NCBI GenBank assembly: GCA_963667005.1
Contig: OY762937.1
Location: 3,658,001 to 3,722,000 of the forward strand
Source of the DNA: G963662605 sp963667005
GTDB taxonomy: Bacteria > Bacteroidota > Ignavibacteria > Ignavibacteriales > Ignavibacteriaceae
Reading direction: 5' to 3'
DNA length: 64,000 bases
A program made the position numbers and the translations under genes. The first letter of the stretch is position 1, and each line of letters begins with the position of its first letter. Below the pieces are notes generated by a model, which was not told the DNA's origin, did no database searches, and was given only the letters and a program-made list of their open reading frames with translations. Of the stretch, positions 9,121 to 17,698 are shown in pieces.

Positions 9121-10278
9121 ATGAACGAGGTTGATTATTATCTTCAGTTAATTCTGGATCCGCATAACCCGGTGTTCATCGTCGTATTATTTACCATCCT
9201 GTTTTTCTTCACATCCTATTTTATCTACCGGCATGTTATACAGCCGATGCAGAAAAAGTGGAACCTTGAAAAAAGAGAGTTTGAGTTAAAGACGAAGGAA
9301 TTAGAACTTACCAACCTGCGAATAGTAGCCGCCTTTATTGAATCCGACCCTAACCCCATTTTCAGAACAGGACCGGATTGCCGGATAATACAATGTAACC
9401 GGGCTGCCAAAAGCACATTTAACCTCAATGAAAACTCCAATCCTCATATTAATGAAATCCTCCCCACTCTTGATCTGGATTGCAAAACAGAAATTGAGAA
9501 TAATGCCACGATTAAAAAAAGCATAAAGATTGGCACGAAAGAGTACGGTGTATTCTTTTACGGTTTAAAGAATCTAAACATGGGACAAATTTACCTGATA
9601 GATATAACTGACTCAAGCAACCACGAAAAAAGGCTTATTGAATCAGAGCAGAAATACCGGGAACTTTCCTTTCATTTGCAGGATAGTTTCGAATTGGAAA
9701 AACGTAAAATTGCCATGGAGCTCCACGATAGCCTTGGACAGAGTTTATTGTTTATAAAACTCAAATTGAATAATGAACTTAGCGGCTCTCAATCAAACCC
9801 GGCCATTTTAAATGATATAGGGTTATCCCTTGATACCGCCATCGAGGAGTTACGCAGTATCATGTTTGACCTGAAACCGAGAGCTCTGGACGATTTTGGG
9901 TTATTGGAGGCAGTAAAATTGCTTTGCGTAAAAGTCAACCAAGAAAACGGTGTTACAGGCTCGGTGGATTTTATCGGCACACCGATGCGCCTCGAAAAGA
10001 AAAAGGAGTTATACATGTATCGTATTATTCAGGAGGCTTTGAATAACATACTGAAACATGCGCAGTCCAAAGAATATGAAGTCCAGTTCATTTATTCCAG
10101 CAACTATTTAAAAATCATCATATCCGATCATGGCATCGGTTTCGATCCGGACAATTTGCAAAGCAGAGGTTATGGCTTGTTGAACATGGGAGACAGAATT
10201 GCTGCAATTGAAGGGACAATGAAAATCAAATCTGCTGTAAATGAGGGAACGTTGTTAATATTTGAATTACCCTATTAG
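9121..10278 (+). CDS. PAS-containing NarL-type sensor histidine kinase
   Basis: A 385-residue membrane sensor kinase. One transmembrane helix (about residues 14-37) is followed by a short coiled segment, a PAS-like domain (about 62-155), a HisKA_3 dimerisation domain with the phosphorylated His202 in ELHDSLGQ, and a HATPase domain with 'EALNNILKHA' and 'DHGIGFD'. It autophosphorylates and passes phosphate to the response regulator encoded 8 bases downstream. I prefer the ATG at 9121: the in-frame TTG at 9073 lies inside a good -7 promoter box. The only extracytoplasmic part is tiny, so the signal is probably sensed by the PAS domain or the membrane. Confidence 0.92.
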   Translation: MNEVDYYLQLILDPHNPVFIVVLFTILFFFTSYFIYRHVIQPMQKKWNLEKREFELKTKELELTNLRIVAAFIESDPNPIFRTGPDCRIIQCNRAAKSTFNLNENSNPHINEILPTLDLDCKTEIENNATIKKSIKIGTKEYGVFFYGLKNLNMGQIYLIDITDSSNHEKRLIESEQKYRELSFHLQDSFELEKRKIAMELHDSLGQSLLFIKLKLNNELSGSQSNPAILNDIGLSLDTAIEELRSIMFDLKPRALDDFGLLEAVKLLCVKVNQENGVTGSVDFIGTPMRLEKKKELYMYRIIQEALNNILKHAQSKEYEVQFIYSSNYLKIIISDHGIGFDPDNLQSRGYGLLNMGDRIAAIEGTMKIKSAVNEGTLLIFELPY

Positions 10279-10286
10279 GACAATTA

Positions 10287-10958
10287 ATGAAGAATATAAG
10301 AATTTTACTTTGTGACGACCATGCACTTTTTAGAAGCGGCATAGTAAGCTTATTGAAAGATGAACCCGGTTATTTTGTTGTCGGCGAGGCTGAAAATGGT
10401 AAAGAAATGATTGATAAATTCGATCAACTTAAGCCCGATGTTGTTATTGCAGATATTTCCATGCCCGGTGCGTCCGGAATTGACGCCGCCAAAGAGATAA
10501 ATAGGAAATATGATAATATCCGGATTCTGTTTTTAACCATGCTGCAGGATGAAGAATACATCTATCTGGCAATTAAAGCCGGAGGTCTGGGCCTCATCAA
10601 TAAAAATATTGTTAAAGGTGAACTGCTTTATGCCATTAAGGAAGTCAGCGAGGGCCGCGAATATTTTGGCCCAAACTACAGCCCTGAAAAAATTAATGCC
10701 CTTGTTCTGAAATACAGTCATCCGGAAAAGAGCAGCACCACAACAAGCGTATATGATGACCTGACGCATACGGAGAAAAGGATTTTGGAAGGTATTGCAG
10801 AAGATATGTCCAGTGCCGAAATTGCGGATAAATTATGCCTCGGAAAACGAACAATTGATTCATACCGTGCCCGCCTCATTGATAAGTATAACTTAAAATC
10901 ACTCCACGGGCTCATTAAGTTTGCCTTACTTTATGTCGAGAGTAAAAAAATAGAGTAA
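10287..10958 (+). CDS. LuxR/NarL-family response regulator
   Basis: A 223-residue DNA-binding response regulator. The receiver domain has the acidic pair D10/D11, the phospho-acceptor D56 in VVIADISMPG, and a conserved Thr and Lys; a GerE/LuxR helix-turn-helix lies near 160-220 ('LTHTEKRILEGIAEDMSSAE'). An AGGA site precedes the ATG by 7 bases and the kinase stop is 8 bases upstream, so the pair is one operon. Targets are unknown; the secreted protein gene at 11,091 follows directly. Confidence 0.93.
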   Translation: MKNIRILLCDDHALFRSGIVSLLKDEPGYFVVGEAENGKEMIDKFDQLKPDVVIADISMPGASGIDAAKEINRKYDNIRILFLTMLQDEEYIYLAIKAGGLGLINKNIVKGELLYAIKEVSEGREYFGPNYSPEKINALVLKYSHPEKSSTTTSVYDDLTHTEKRILEGIAEDMSSAEIADKLCLGKRTIDSYRARLIDKYNLKSLHGLIKFALLYVESKKIE

Positions 10959-11090
10959 TTCTACAGTTTCTTTTCTTATTTGGCAACTTTGAAGTGTATT
11001 CCGGCTCCAAATTAATGGCAATATTACTGTTTCCTTTGAACGTCACAGAGTTTAGGTTCCATTCGCAAACTAATCAAGAAAGGTATCTTC

Positions 11091-11522
11091 ATGAGAAAGT
11101 CGTTCTTATTTTTAATGATATTTTTGGCAGGAGTGGGAGTTCATGGCCAAAATATTGTGGGGAAAATATTTCTAAGTGCTGAAGCGACCGGACTGTTCGG
11201 CCCGCCGTCAGTATCTATTCCTATTGAGACGTCAACCCTGAGCGATATGTTAAAACTAACGAATGATTATATCATGTTCAGAATCGACAAAGATAGTCTC
11301 ACAATTCTCAACAACAATAGAATTCCGATTTATCCAAAGAATGCAGTAATTAAAGAATCTGAGATTTTTAAGTACTGCAGTGTTTCTTTGCTTAACAAGA
11401 TGCTTATCGGCGGGAAGGCGGCTGTAACAAACATTGAGCTAAGAAACTTCGGCATTCTGGCAATTAGTAACGGGGAGTTCGTCCTCGAATTTCAATCACC
11501 CTGTCCACCTGATTGCCCGTAA
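11091..11522 (+). CDS. Small secreted protein of unknown function
   Basis: A 143-residue protein with a Sec signal peptide (MRKSFLFLMIFLAGVGVHG, likely cleavage after HG) and a mature part of about 122 residues with no recognised domain. It contains an internal stretch 'SEIFKYCSVSLLNKMLIGGK' and ends with CPPDCP, three residues from a possible disulfide pair. It stands alone between the two-component pair and a strong terminator. It may be a target of that system, which is inference from position only. Confidence 0.65.
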   Translation: MRKSFLFLMIFLAGVGVHGQNIVGKIFLSAEATGLFGPPSVSIPIETSTLSDMLKLTNDYIMFRIDKDSLTILNNNRIPIYPKNAVIKESEIFKYCSVSLLNKMLIGGKAAVTNIELRNFGILAISNGEFVLEFQSPCPPDCP

Positions 11523-11547
11523 ATCATATCAATTGAGCTGTTTTTTT

Positions 11548-11583
11548 AAAAAGCCCCTTTTCTAACGAAAAAGGGGCTTTTTC
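11548..11583 (+). terminator. Intrinsic terminator
   Basis: AAAAAGCCCCTTTT pairs with AAAAGGGGCTTTTT around the loop CTAACG, followed by T-rich sequence, 26 bases after the secreted protein gene. Confidence 0.9.
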
Positions 11584-11663
11584 TCTTTATAAAGTCACGA
11601 CCTTTGTTATTACCATCTATTTGAATATTTTTCTACATGATTTAGTTAATTTCTATATGGATT

Positions 11664-11711
11664 GTGATTTTAAAGATTACGGATATTGACCAATTATGCG
11701 ATTAAAATCAC
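11664..11711. repeat. 10-bp inverted repeat upstream of membrane protein gene
   Basis: GTGATTTTAA (11664-11673) is repeated inverted as TTAAAATCAC (11702-11711), 32 bases before the ATG at 11743. It could be an operator. No other support. Confidence 0.35.
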
Positions 11712-11742
11712 CTCTTAAGATTTAGTAATTAAGCAAAAGAAG

Positions 11743-12375
11743 ATGATGCATTTCGTTTCGCATATATCCTTAAGCATATTCGCTATTTCCAATGTGGTTG
11801 GAAATAGTATTTACATTCTGGCTTTGTTTCTTTGGTTGCTCCCTCTTTTTAGGCAGGCAAATGAACGATTCTTTTACTATTTCTATATACTCGCCATATC
11901 TCAATCAGTTGCCATAATTGTCTATTATTTTTGGAAATTACATCCAAACTATGTTTTTACCACTGCGTCATATCTACTGACTCTGACCATTTTCAGATAT
12001 AATAAAATGTGGCAGAAAAATTTATTAGTGCTGAACAGCATATTATTTATGGTGGGTTTAGCTAATCAGCATAATTACGCAAGCTACGTGGGAGCATTCT
12101 ACCATGTGCAAATGCTTGGATTCTTTATAGCACTCTTCATTAAGAAATATTTTACCCGCGATATTATTTATCTCTACATTTTCATGCTGGTAGTGTATGA
12201 ATTTTCAACCACAATCATGTTTTCACTAAAATTTGTGCATTCAAGAATAAATGTACTGTTCGCGAATATGCTTTCACTTTTTGAGATTTTTATTTGTGCC
12301 TTCTTCATAGCATATAACTTCAGGAACAGCCCTAAAATTTATTTGTCAAGACAGAAGAAATCTGTTTTGGCGTAG
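11743..12375 (+). CDS. Polytopic membrane protein, unknown
   Basis: A 210-residue, strongly hydrophobic protein with about six predicted membrane helices and short basic or aromatic loops. I do not recognise a family. The composition is Phe/Ile/Tyr-rich and the gene is AT-rich compared with the housekeeping genes in the window, as are its neighbours. It starts at ATG-ATG at 11743 after a purine-rich AAGAAG. The next gene on the same strand, 242 bases on, encodes a TIR-domain protein; cotranscription is possible but not shown. Confidence 0.6.
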   Translation: MMHFVSHISLSIFAISNVVGNSIYILALFLWLLPLFRQANERFFYYFYILAISQSVAIIVYYFWKLHPNYVFTTASYLLTLTIFRYNKMWQKNLLVLNSILFMVGLANQHNYASYVGAFYHVQMLGFFIALFIKKYFTRDIIYLYIFMLVVYEFSTTIMFSLKFVHSRINVLFANMLSLFEIFICAFFIAYNFRNSPKIYLSRQKKSVLA

Positions 12376-12617
12376 TAATCAACCATGTGCGTGAATATCC
12401 CCATCTTCTAAGAAAATCAACGGTTTTTGAATCATTCTCGCCAATTCCTCAATTTCCCAACATCCGTCCCAACAGACTTATAGCCTAAAAATACCGTAAT
12501 GATACTGTATCTATTAGTTTGAGAGTGTCATAAATTTCACATGACTTAAATATTTCATATTAGCAAAATGCTGCTGCATGTTTAAGATAATAATGCAACA
12601 TCAGAGAAATTAAAAAA

Positions 12618-13079
12618 ATGCGCATTTTCATAAGTTATAGCAATCCCAACCTGAACATTGTCAAGACTTTGGCAGACCGGTTGGCAGTTTATGGTGACGT
12701 ATATTACTGGAAAGGTAATGGTGCGCCAGATGATTTAGCATGGGAGCAGATTTGTAACTGGATTGATAATTCAGATATAGTAATAACATTTATTACTGAT
12801 TGTACAGTTGTCAGAGCTGATGCAGTCAGCAGAGAAATTACCAGAGCCAGAGCGATGAATAAATATATCTTCCCTCTTGTTTCATCTGCAATTTCTAAAG
12901 GTGAGTTAAATTTTCTAACCGAAACATCATATCAACCGGTTGTAATAACCAATCCGCTTCCTGCAATAGAAAAAAATCTATGGATTGCGGAAAATCGTTC
13001 AGGCGGTAAAGATTTAAACAGAAAAAAAGCCCTTGTGCTAAGCGCAATTGCTTATTTCATGATGCTTTCGTCAGAATAA
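12618..13079 (+). CDS. Stand-alone TIR-domain protein
   Basis: A 153-residue protein that is almost entirely a TIR-like domain. The first strand is RIFISYS (residues 2-8); a BB-loop region follows near 30-40; the core strand is DIVITFIT (53-60); and 'VSREITRARAMNKYIFPLV' (70-88) matches the TIR alphaC/betaE region, with E73 in the position of the catalytic glutamate of NAD-cleaving TIR enzymes. No second domain is fused. The C-terminus is a short hydrophobic helix (VLSAIAYFMML). TIR proteins in bacteria are often NADase effectors or signal-producing enzymes of anti-phage systems. That role is inference here, since no recognisable sensor or nuclease lies next to it. Confidence 0.75.
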   Translation: MRIFISYSNPNLNIVKTLADRLAVYGDVYYWKGNGAPDDLAWEQICNWIDNSDIVITFITDCTVVRADAVSREITRARAMNKYIFPLVSSAISKGELNFLTETSYQPVVITNPLPAIEKNLWIAENRSGGKDLNRKKALVLSAIAYFMMLSSE

Positions 13080-13099
13080 ACAAAGCATAGTAAGATTAC

Positions 13100-13290
13100 G
13101 GCCTCTCATTCATGTTCAAGATTCGTCCTTGCGCGATTAAGATGCCGAAAGTTGGGTCGCTGAGAGGATAATCAGCTCGGGGAATTTAAAGTCAGGGAGA
13201 TAAATAATAGGTTGGGCCGCTTGGAGGCGAGCATTGTCGCAAGACAGGGCGAATTTCAGGACATCAGAATTACGATGTCCTTTTTTATTT
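13100..13290 (+). ncRNA. Candidate structured non-coding RNA with own terminator
   Basis: About 190 bases between the TIR gene and the next membrane protein are noticeably GC-richer than their surroundings and can form a long closing stem: ATTCG (13121-13125) with CGAAT (13250-13254), and CTTGCG (13128-13133) with CGCAAG (13238-13243). Inside this, GATGC (13141-13145) pairs with GCATT (13231-13235), and a hairpin GCTGA/TCAGC lies at 13159-13176. A terminator (AGGACATC, 13258-13265, with GATGTCCT, 13274-13281, then a T-run) ends it. No significant coding frame fits. Length and closing stem recall 6S RNA, but no family signature was recognised; a leader RNA is the alternative. Confidence 0.5.
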
Positions 13291-13375
13291 TATAGAAGAG
13301 GAGATTGTCTGATTATGATCTTGCCATAGCATCAATAGTACATTCTTTCTTATTATATTTCCTTATTGAAAATTA

Positions 13376-13966
13376 TTGATTTACGCTTTGAAATCTAACC
13401 ATCAACCGAAAAATACAATAAGAATCCCTATTTGGAAGAATCCGAATATTATCGCCATTGAGGCACTCATTGTTTCGATTACGATGATTTATTATTTTGC
13501 AACCGCGCTGCAATGGGCATTTATTAAATTAATTCTTGGGTATAGTGCAACATTATCAATTACCGGCATCATCATAAATCTTTCCTTTCCGGCACAAATT
13601 GAGTTATCGATTGTACAACAATGCCTTTTCATTTTGACCCCTTATCTCCTCTCTGCTATTTTAATAGAAATCACCAATATACTGGTACGTCGAACCGAAC
13701 AGCCATCTCTTAAAACTTTTCTTCTTTTCACACAACTGAGCTTATTTAGTTTCTTTATGTTCAGTCTTCTGTTGTTTGTAATAAGTTTAATATTTTCGGT
13801 AAAAATTGTGGATAGTTGGGAAATTCTAATGATGCAGATTCATCCAAATTTCCAATATAAAATACTCATCGCCTTATCTATTACTATCGTCATTTTTGGA
13901 TACTTCGGATCAGTACTAGCCAGATTAAAAAATTACTTTTCATCACAAGAGTCAAATAATTCGTAA
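13376..13966 (+). CDS. Four-helix membrane protein, unknown
   Basis: A 196-residue protein with roughly four hydrophobic helices separated by short polar loops, starting after a basic N-terminus. Family not recognised. The start is uncertain: the frame opens with a TTG at 13376 without a visible ribosome site, an in-frame TGA lies just upstream, and the first ATG (13484) falls inside the first helix. The stop is 9 bases before the SDR gene, whose ribosome site AGGA overlaps the gap, so the two are probably cotranscribed. Confidence 0.55.
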   Translation: MIYALKSNHQPKNTIRIPIWKNPNIIAIEALIVSITMIYYFATALQWAFIKLILGYSATLSITGIIINLSFPAQIELSIVQQCLFILTPYLLSAILIEITNILVRRTEQPSLKTFLLFTQLSLFSFFMFSLLLFVISLIFSVKIVDSWEILMMQIHPNFQYKILIALSITIVIFGYFGSVLARLKNYFSSQESNNS

Positions 13967-13975
13967 GGAACATAT

Positions 13976-14746
13976 ATGGGCAGCATAAAAAACAAACTAA
14001 TTCTTGTTACCGGTGCATCTTCAGGAATCGGAGAGGCATGTGCAAAACTATTCGCAAAAGAAGGCGCCAAGCTGATTCTTGCGGCGCGCAGTGAAGCAAA
14101 ACTGAAAAAATTATCTCAGTCTCTGATAAAAAAATACAATTCTGATATAATCTATCGTGTTGTTGACGTGCGGGATAAAAAAGCCGTAAGTGAGTTCTAC
14201 AATAGTCTCCCGGTTAAAAAACAGACCATAGACATGCTTATTAATAACGCCGGACTTTCGCGTGGCTTAGAGCCAATACACCAAGGTGATACAACCGACT
14301 GGGACGAAATGATTGATACAAATATCAAAGGGTTATTATATGTTACGCGTGTGTTTGCCCCCAAGATGGCAGCAGCGGGCAAGGGTCATATCGTTAACAT
14401 CGGTTCGGTTGCAGGCCACGATGTTTACCCAAACGGGAATGTTTATTGCGCCACGAAACATGCTGAAAAAGCATTGTCAAAAGCAATGCGATTTGATATG
14501 TATCAAAGCAGTATTAAAGTTACCAGTATCGATCCCGGACTGGCAGAAACAAATTTCAGCAACGTCCGATTTCATGGAGATAAAGCTAGCGCCAAAGAAG
14601 TATACAAAGGGTTTACCCCCCTTTCAGCTGCGGATATAGCAGATTCAATTTTGTATGCTATTTCCCGTCCGGCGCATGTAAACATCAACGAAATCATCAT
14701 CACTCCTACAGCCCAGGCGGCTGTCGGCATGATCAAGAAAAAGTAA
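13976..14746 (+). CDS. Short-chain dehydrogenase/reductase (YdfG-like)
   Basis: A 256-residue classical SDR. The NAD(P) loop is GASSGIG (residues 14-20), the adenine-site motif NNAG is near 90, and the catalytic Ser is in NIGSVAGHD, with Tyr/Lys in 'VYCATKHAEK' near 157-161. An Arg after the second strand (AARSEAK) suggests NADP preference. The closest characterised relatives oxidise serine, 3-hydroxypropionate or related hydroxy acids; the substrate here is not determined. An AGGA site precedes the ATG. It is followed by a terminator. Confidence 0.92.
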   Translation: MGSIKNKLILVTGASSGIGEACAKLFAKEGAKLILAARSEAKLKKLSQSLIKKYNSDIIYRVVDVRDKKAVSEFYNSLPVKKQTIDMLINNAGLSRGLEPIHQGDTTDWDEMIDTNIKGLLYVTRVFAPKMAAAGKGHIVNIGSVAGHDVYPNGNVYCATKHAEKALSKAMRFDMYQSSIKVTSIDPGLAETNFSNVRFHGDKASAKEVYKGFTPLSAADIADSILYAISRPAHVNINEIIITPTAQAAVGMIKKK

Positions 14747-14773
14747 TCGGCTCGGAATTACTAAAAGCAGCAA

Positions 14774-14806
14774 TAAAAAAGGATGGTCATGCCATCCTTT
14801 TTTATT
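14774..14806. terminator. Bidirectional intrinsic terminator
   Basis: GGATGG (14781-14786) pairs with CCATCC (14792-14797), with an A-run on the left and a T-run on the right. It separates the convergent SDR gene and the envelope operon. Confidence 0.85.
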
Positions 14807-15670
14807 TTAAAAATTCAGCCTGCCCATGACTGAGTTAATACCCTCAAACAACTCTGCGTTTTGTTTTTGATTGTAGTATTGCGCCGTTCTTTCAGCCCCA
14901 AAAAGATTAGCAATATAAAACATGGAGGTCAATGATAATGATATATATGTACGTGCTCGCGCCTTACCATGCTCAACATCATACCGGTTAGCAATATAAC
15001 TCATATAGGCAAATGCTGAAACAAACGTTAATGCCTGAATTCCATCTGCATAATGACCGCAATAGATCTGTCCGGCTCCGGGAAGCAATGCAGAAAGTGC
15101 AGTCGAAACTATTGGACTTCTGGATGACAGTTGCCCGCCGTTTTGTATGGTCTCGGCCAACTCCTTCATCGCTTCGGTCATTGATTTATCCGCGACGCAT
15201 TTTTTTGCACGGGTATATGCAGCCTGTGCATTGTCAAAATTACCTGTTTTGCAATAATACAGCCCCAGAAGCAAACTTGCAGGAGAGGTAGAATCCTCTT
15301 GTTGGGCTCCCGAGAAATATTTTAATGCTTTGATCGTGTCGTTTAATGACAAATAATTATAACCAAGATTTAACATGGCCCGGCTTTTAGATACAGGGTT
15401 TAATTTGAAATCATGGACTAACCAACCCAAAGTTTCATTGGAAAGTTCATATTTCCCGCTGAATCTATAAGCCCGACCGATTTGAAGATTATAGAGTATT
15501 ATCGAATCAGAATTGCCGCTATAAAATGCCAACTCTTTATACTCCGATATAGCCCGGAAATAGTCCCTGTCTTTCATTAAAAAAGCAGCATATTCAGGTT
15601 TTGATTGTGCATAGACCACCTGAAGTAAAAGGAGTGTAAGCAAAACAATAACAAATGGAAGTTTGTTCAT
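14807..15670 (-). CDS. Secreted TPR protein with C-terminal DUF5683-like segment
   Basis: A 287-residue protein with a Sec signal peptide (cleaved near VYAQS), three or four TPR-like helix pairs (residues 25-160), and a C-terminal region starting 'STALSALLPGAGQIYCGHY' near 188. That segment resembles the PGxGQxYxG motif and paired helices of DUF5683-type membrane proteins. It is the last gene of a five-gene envelope operon, 3 bases after the YidD-like gene. A role in assembling or monitoring envelope components is inference. Confidence 0.75.
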   Translation of the reverse strand: MNKLPFVIVLLTLLLLQVVYAQSKPEYAAFLMKDRDYFRAISEYKELAFYSGNSDSIILYNLQIGRAYRFSGKYELSNETLGWLVHDFKLNPVSKSRAMLNLGYNYLSLNDTIKALKYFSGAQQEDSTSPASLLLGLYYCKTGNFDNAQAAYTRAKKCVADKSMTEAMKELAETIQNGGQLSSRSPIVSTALSALLPGAGQIYCGHYADGIQALTFVSAFAYMSYIANRYDVEHGKARARTYISLSLTSMFYIANLFGAERTAQYYNQKQNAELFEGINSVMGRLNF

Positions 15671-15673
15671 ACG

Positions 15674-16099
15674 TCAGTCTTTCGTCTTAAACTCACCGGT
15701 AAGGTAGAATGAATCATTATAGCGGGGTTTGTTTTTTAAGAGAATCTTTGGATATAGCCCAAATAGCTCATTGTTCTCTCTATAGAAAAATCGGTCAATA
15801 AATACCGGTATCCCCATCAAACTATATTTTTCAAGGGCATTATCCGCAAAATGCGAACAGGAAACAACAAATGGGCATCTGGAAATTGAGTTTGGGGCAG
15901 CATGTTTTTGGTAAAGATGAATCAATGCCTGCATTCCGGAGATAACCGGATTTGAACTTTGCACCTCAAAATTAAAAGGAGAGGCCTGTAGAGCCTCTCC
16001 TTTTTCCCATGAGTCGTATGTATAATCGGTGCTTTGGCAATACATGCAAGTGCAAAAAATAAACACACCGAAGACAAACTTGAATGGCCATCTAAGCAT
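15674..16099 (-). CDS. YidD-like protein with signal peptide
   Basis: A 141-residue protein whose centre carries the YidD (DUF37) motif: 'SRCPFVVSCSHFADNALEKY' (residues 73-92), with C75 and C81 and a following 'GIPVFIDRFFYR'. Canonical YidD assists membrane protein insertion, is about 70-90 residues long and lies beside yidC/rnpA. This copy is longer, begins with a hydrophobic signal-like segment ending MYCQS, and sits in a lipoprotein operon. A periplasmic or exported derivative is likely; the function is unknown. Confidence 0.75.
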   Translation of the reverse strand: MLRWPFKFVFGVFIFCTCMYCQSTDYTYDSWEKGEALQASPFNFEVQSSNPVISGMQALIHLYQKHAAPNSISRCPFVVSCSHFADNALEKYSLMGIPVFIDRFFYRENNELFGLYPKILLKNKPRYNDSFYLTGEFKTKD

Positions 16100-16107
16100 A
16101 AGGAAAC

Positions 16108-16662
16108 TTAGAACCTGGTAAGAGGTTTTCGTAATTCCTTTATAAGGACATCATTTTTTGTTAATAAGTCACAGACGACATATTCCGTTGGCTTTCCGTC
16201 AAGCATCGCTACTTCAAGCTTCAGGTTAATTTTATCCGGACTTATTTTATAAAAGTATCCACCGAAATAATCAATAAGTGCGTACACGCCGAATGAAGTA
16301 AGGATGTCAAGTCCCAGATAGATATATGATTTATCTCCCCAGGATTGTTCCAAGTCCATTTCAACTTCCTTATAACCATCTAAATGTACAGTCAACACAT
16401 ATGTATCGTTTTTCGGTAAATCAATGGTTGTTGGCGTATTTCTGTTTATTTTGAAAGACTGATTCAGCAGTCCAATAGTACCCATTTTCTGACCTTCAAC
16501 ACCACGAATTGTCACACTGGCTTTTTGCGGAGTTGATTGAATACTAACCGGACTTTTAGAACCGTCAAGAATCCATGCACAGCCTTGAAGCATGAATGCA
16601 CTAAGAAAAACGACCAGCCAAATATATTTTTCTCTTCTCGTGTTTTGGTTACTTGTTTTCAA
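16108..16662 (-). CDS. PEGA-like lipoprotein
   Basis: A 184-residue lipoprotein with lipobox LQGC (Cys28). Residues 35-105 resemble a PEGA domain: 'VSIQSTPQKASVTIRG' followed by 'YVLTVHLDGYKEVEMDL'. PEGA domains are beta-sandwich modules on surface proteins. A hydrophobic patch (LGLDILTSFGVYALIDYFGG) follows and may contact membrane. It lies 8 bases from each neighbour in the operon. No enzymatic function is visible. Confidence 0.75.
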   Translation of the reverse strand: MKTSNQNTRREKYIWLVVFLSAFMLQGCAWILDGSKSPVSIQSTPQKASVTIRGVEGQKMGTIGLLNQSFKINRNTPTTIDLPKNDTYVLTVHLDGYKEVEMDLEQSWGDKSYIYLGLDILTSFGVYALIDYFGGYFYKISPDKINLKLEVAMLDGKPTEYVVCDLLTKNDVLIKELRKPLTRF

Positions 16663-16670
16663 GGTTTCAC

Positions 16671-17111
16671 CTATTTTTTATTCAGCTGAACAACGTCACC
16701 GGATACTGAAATATTGATGCTTGAAGGAATAATAATGGGACCGACAATTGTGATCAGGTTGCACGCATTGTACAAAGGCAGGTGCGAACCGATTTTCAAA
16801 TTAACAATTGCGTCGCCGTTATTATCTTTTATAACATCATTCAATTCTTTTGATATATCCAAAGAACCGCTCAGTGAAATCAGGCCCCAAAGAGTAGCCC
16901 ATTTTGTCGTTGAAAACTCAAATGAGTGAACTACGACGTAATCTTTGTTATTTATGATATTCATTTCTTTATCATAGATGCTCTCAGTCAATGAAGCCGG
17001 ATATTCAAGATTCTCAGCTTTTACTGTCTTTGAACCACCAACGCAACCCCAAAAGGATGAAACGCCTATAAAAAGAATAAGCAGTAGACCTCTATAAATT
17101 GAATTTTTCAT
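16671..17111 (-). CDS. Small putative lipoprotein
   Basis: A 146-residue protein with an N-terminal hydrophobic segment ending in WGC (Cys23), a weak lipobox. The mature part has the pattern 'DNNGDAIVNLKIGSHL' and a hydrophobic strand 'NLITIVGPIIIPSS', reminiscent of small bacterial lipoproteins with a YbjQ- or TRL-like fold. That similarity is tentative. It is the second gene in the envelope operon. Function unknown. Confidence 0.65.
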   Translation of the reverse strand: MKNSIYRGLLLILFIGVSSFWGCVGGSKTVKAENLEYPASLTESIYDKEMNIINNKDYVVVHSFEFSTTKWATLWGLISLSGSLDISKELNDVIKDNNGDAIVNLKIGSHLPLYNACNLITIVGPIIIPSSINISVSGDVVQLNKK

Positions 17112-17138
17112 TGTTTTCTCCGTAGTATTGGTTAGTGG

Positions 17139-17540
17139 TTATTTTTTTGTGCCGGATTGAATTTCGAAAGCTTCTCCTTCAAAATCGGCTTCATTTCTAT
17201 ATCCGGAGAAGGTCATAAGGTTTTCCAAATCAATGTTAACATTCACAATACATTTTTTCGGATCCTCTTTCAGGCGATTATAGATATTGGACTCAACTGA
17301 ATTCTTTTGCTGAGAATATGTAGTTGATGAATAATACCCTTCTTGTGTATGTTCAGCCTCAAGCCAAACACCATTAACAACTTGAAGAGATCTGGCGGAT
17401 TCCGGCAGCATAGTTTTGCCCGGGCCGACAATCTTATTCATTAGAACCGGTTGTGAAATATCGTTGAGCTGTATAACTGATGTCGCCTGACATCCGGCAA
17501 ATAACAGCGCAAGAAATGATAACAGAATGCAGTATTTCAT
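17139..17540 (-). CDS. Small lipoprotein, first gene of envelope operon
   Basis: A 133-residue lipoprotein with a textbook signal (MKYCILLSFLALLFAGC, Cys17). The mature part has no recognised domain. It is probably the promoter-proximal gene of the operon 17,540-14,807, with a predicted start of transcription near 17,692 and a 150-base leader. All five genes have signal peptides, suggesting that they act together at the cell envelope. Confidence 0.7.
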   Translation of the reverse strand: MKYCILLSFLALLFAGCQATSVIQLNDISQPVLMNKIVGPGKTMLPESARSLQVVNGVWLEAEHTQEGYYSSTTYSQQKNSVESNIYNRLKEDPKKCIVNVNIDLENLMTFSGYRNEADFEGEAFEIQSGTKK

Positions 17541-17698
17541 AGATAGCTCCTGGATAAGTTAGTAAAAAGAGACAGGCAAATGGAGAGAAACGTCAAACAC
17601 CTGGTTCAACACAATCCGGTATTAATCTATTTCAAAGATTCCACTCGCCTGTTCCGATCAAGTACGATTTAATACTAAACCGGTATTCTGGTTCGAAA

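Noticed and set aside
13141..13210. Possible TPP riboswitch because of a CTGAGAG stretch
   Set aside because: The downstream conserved part of that aptamer is absent and no thiamine gene follows.
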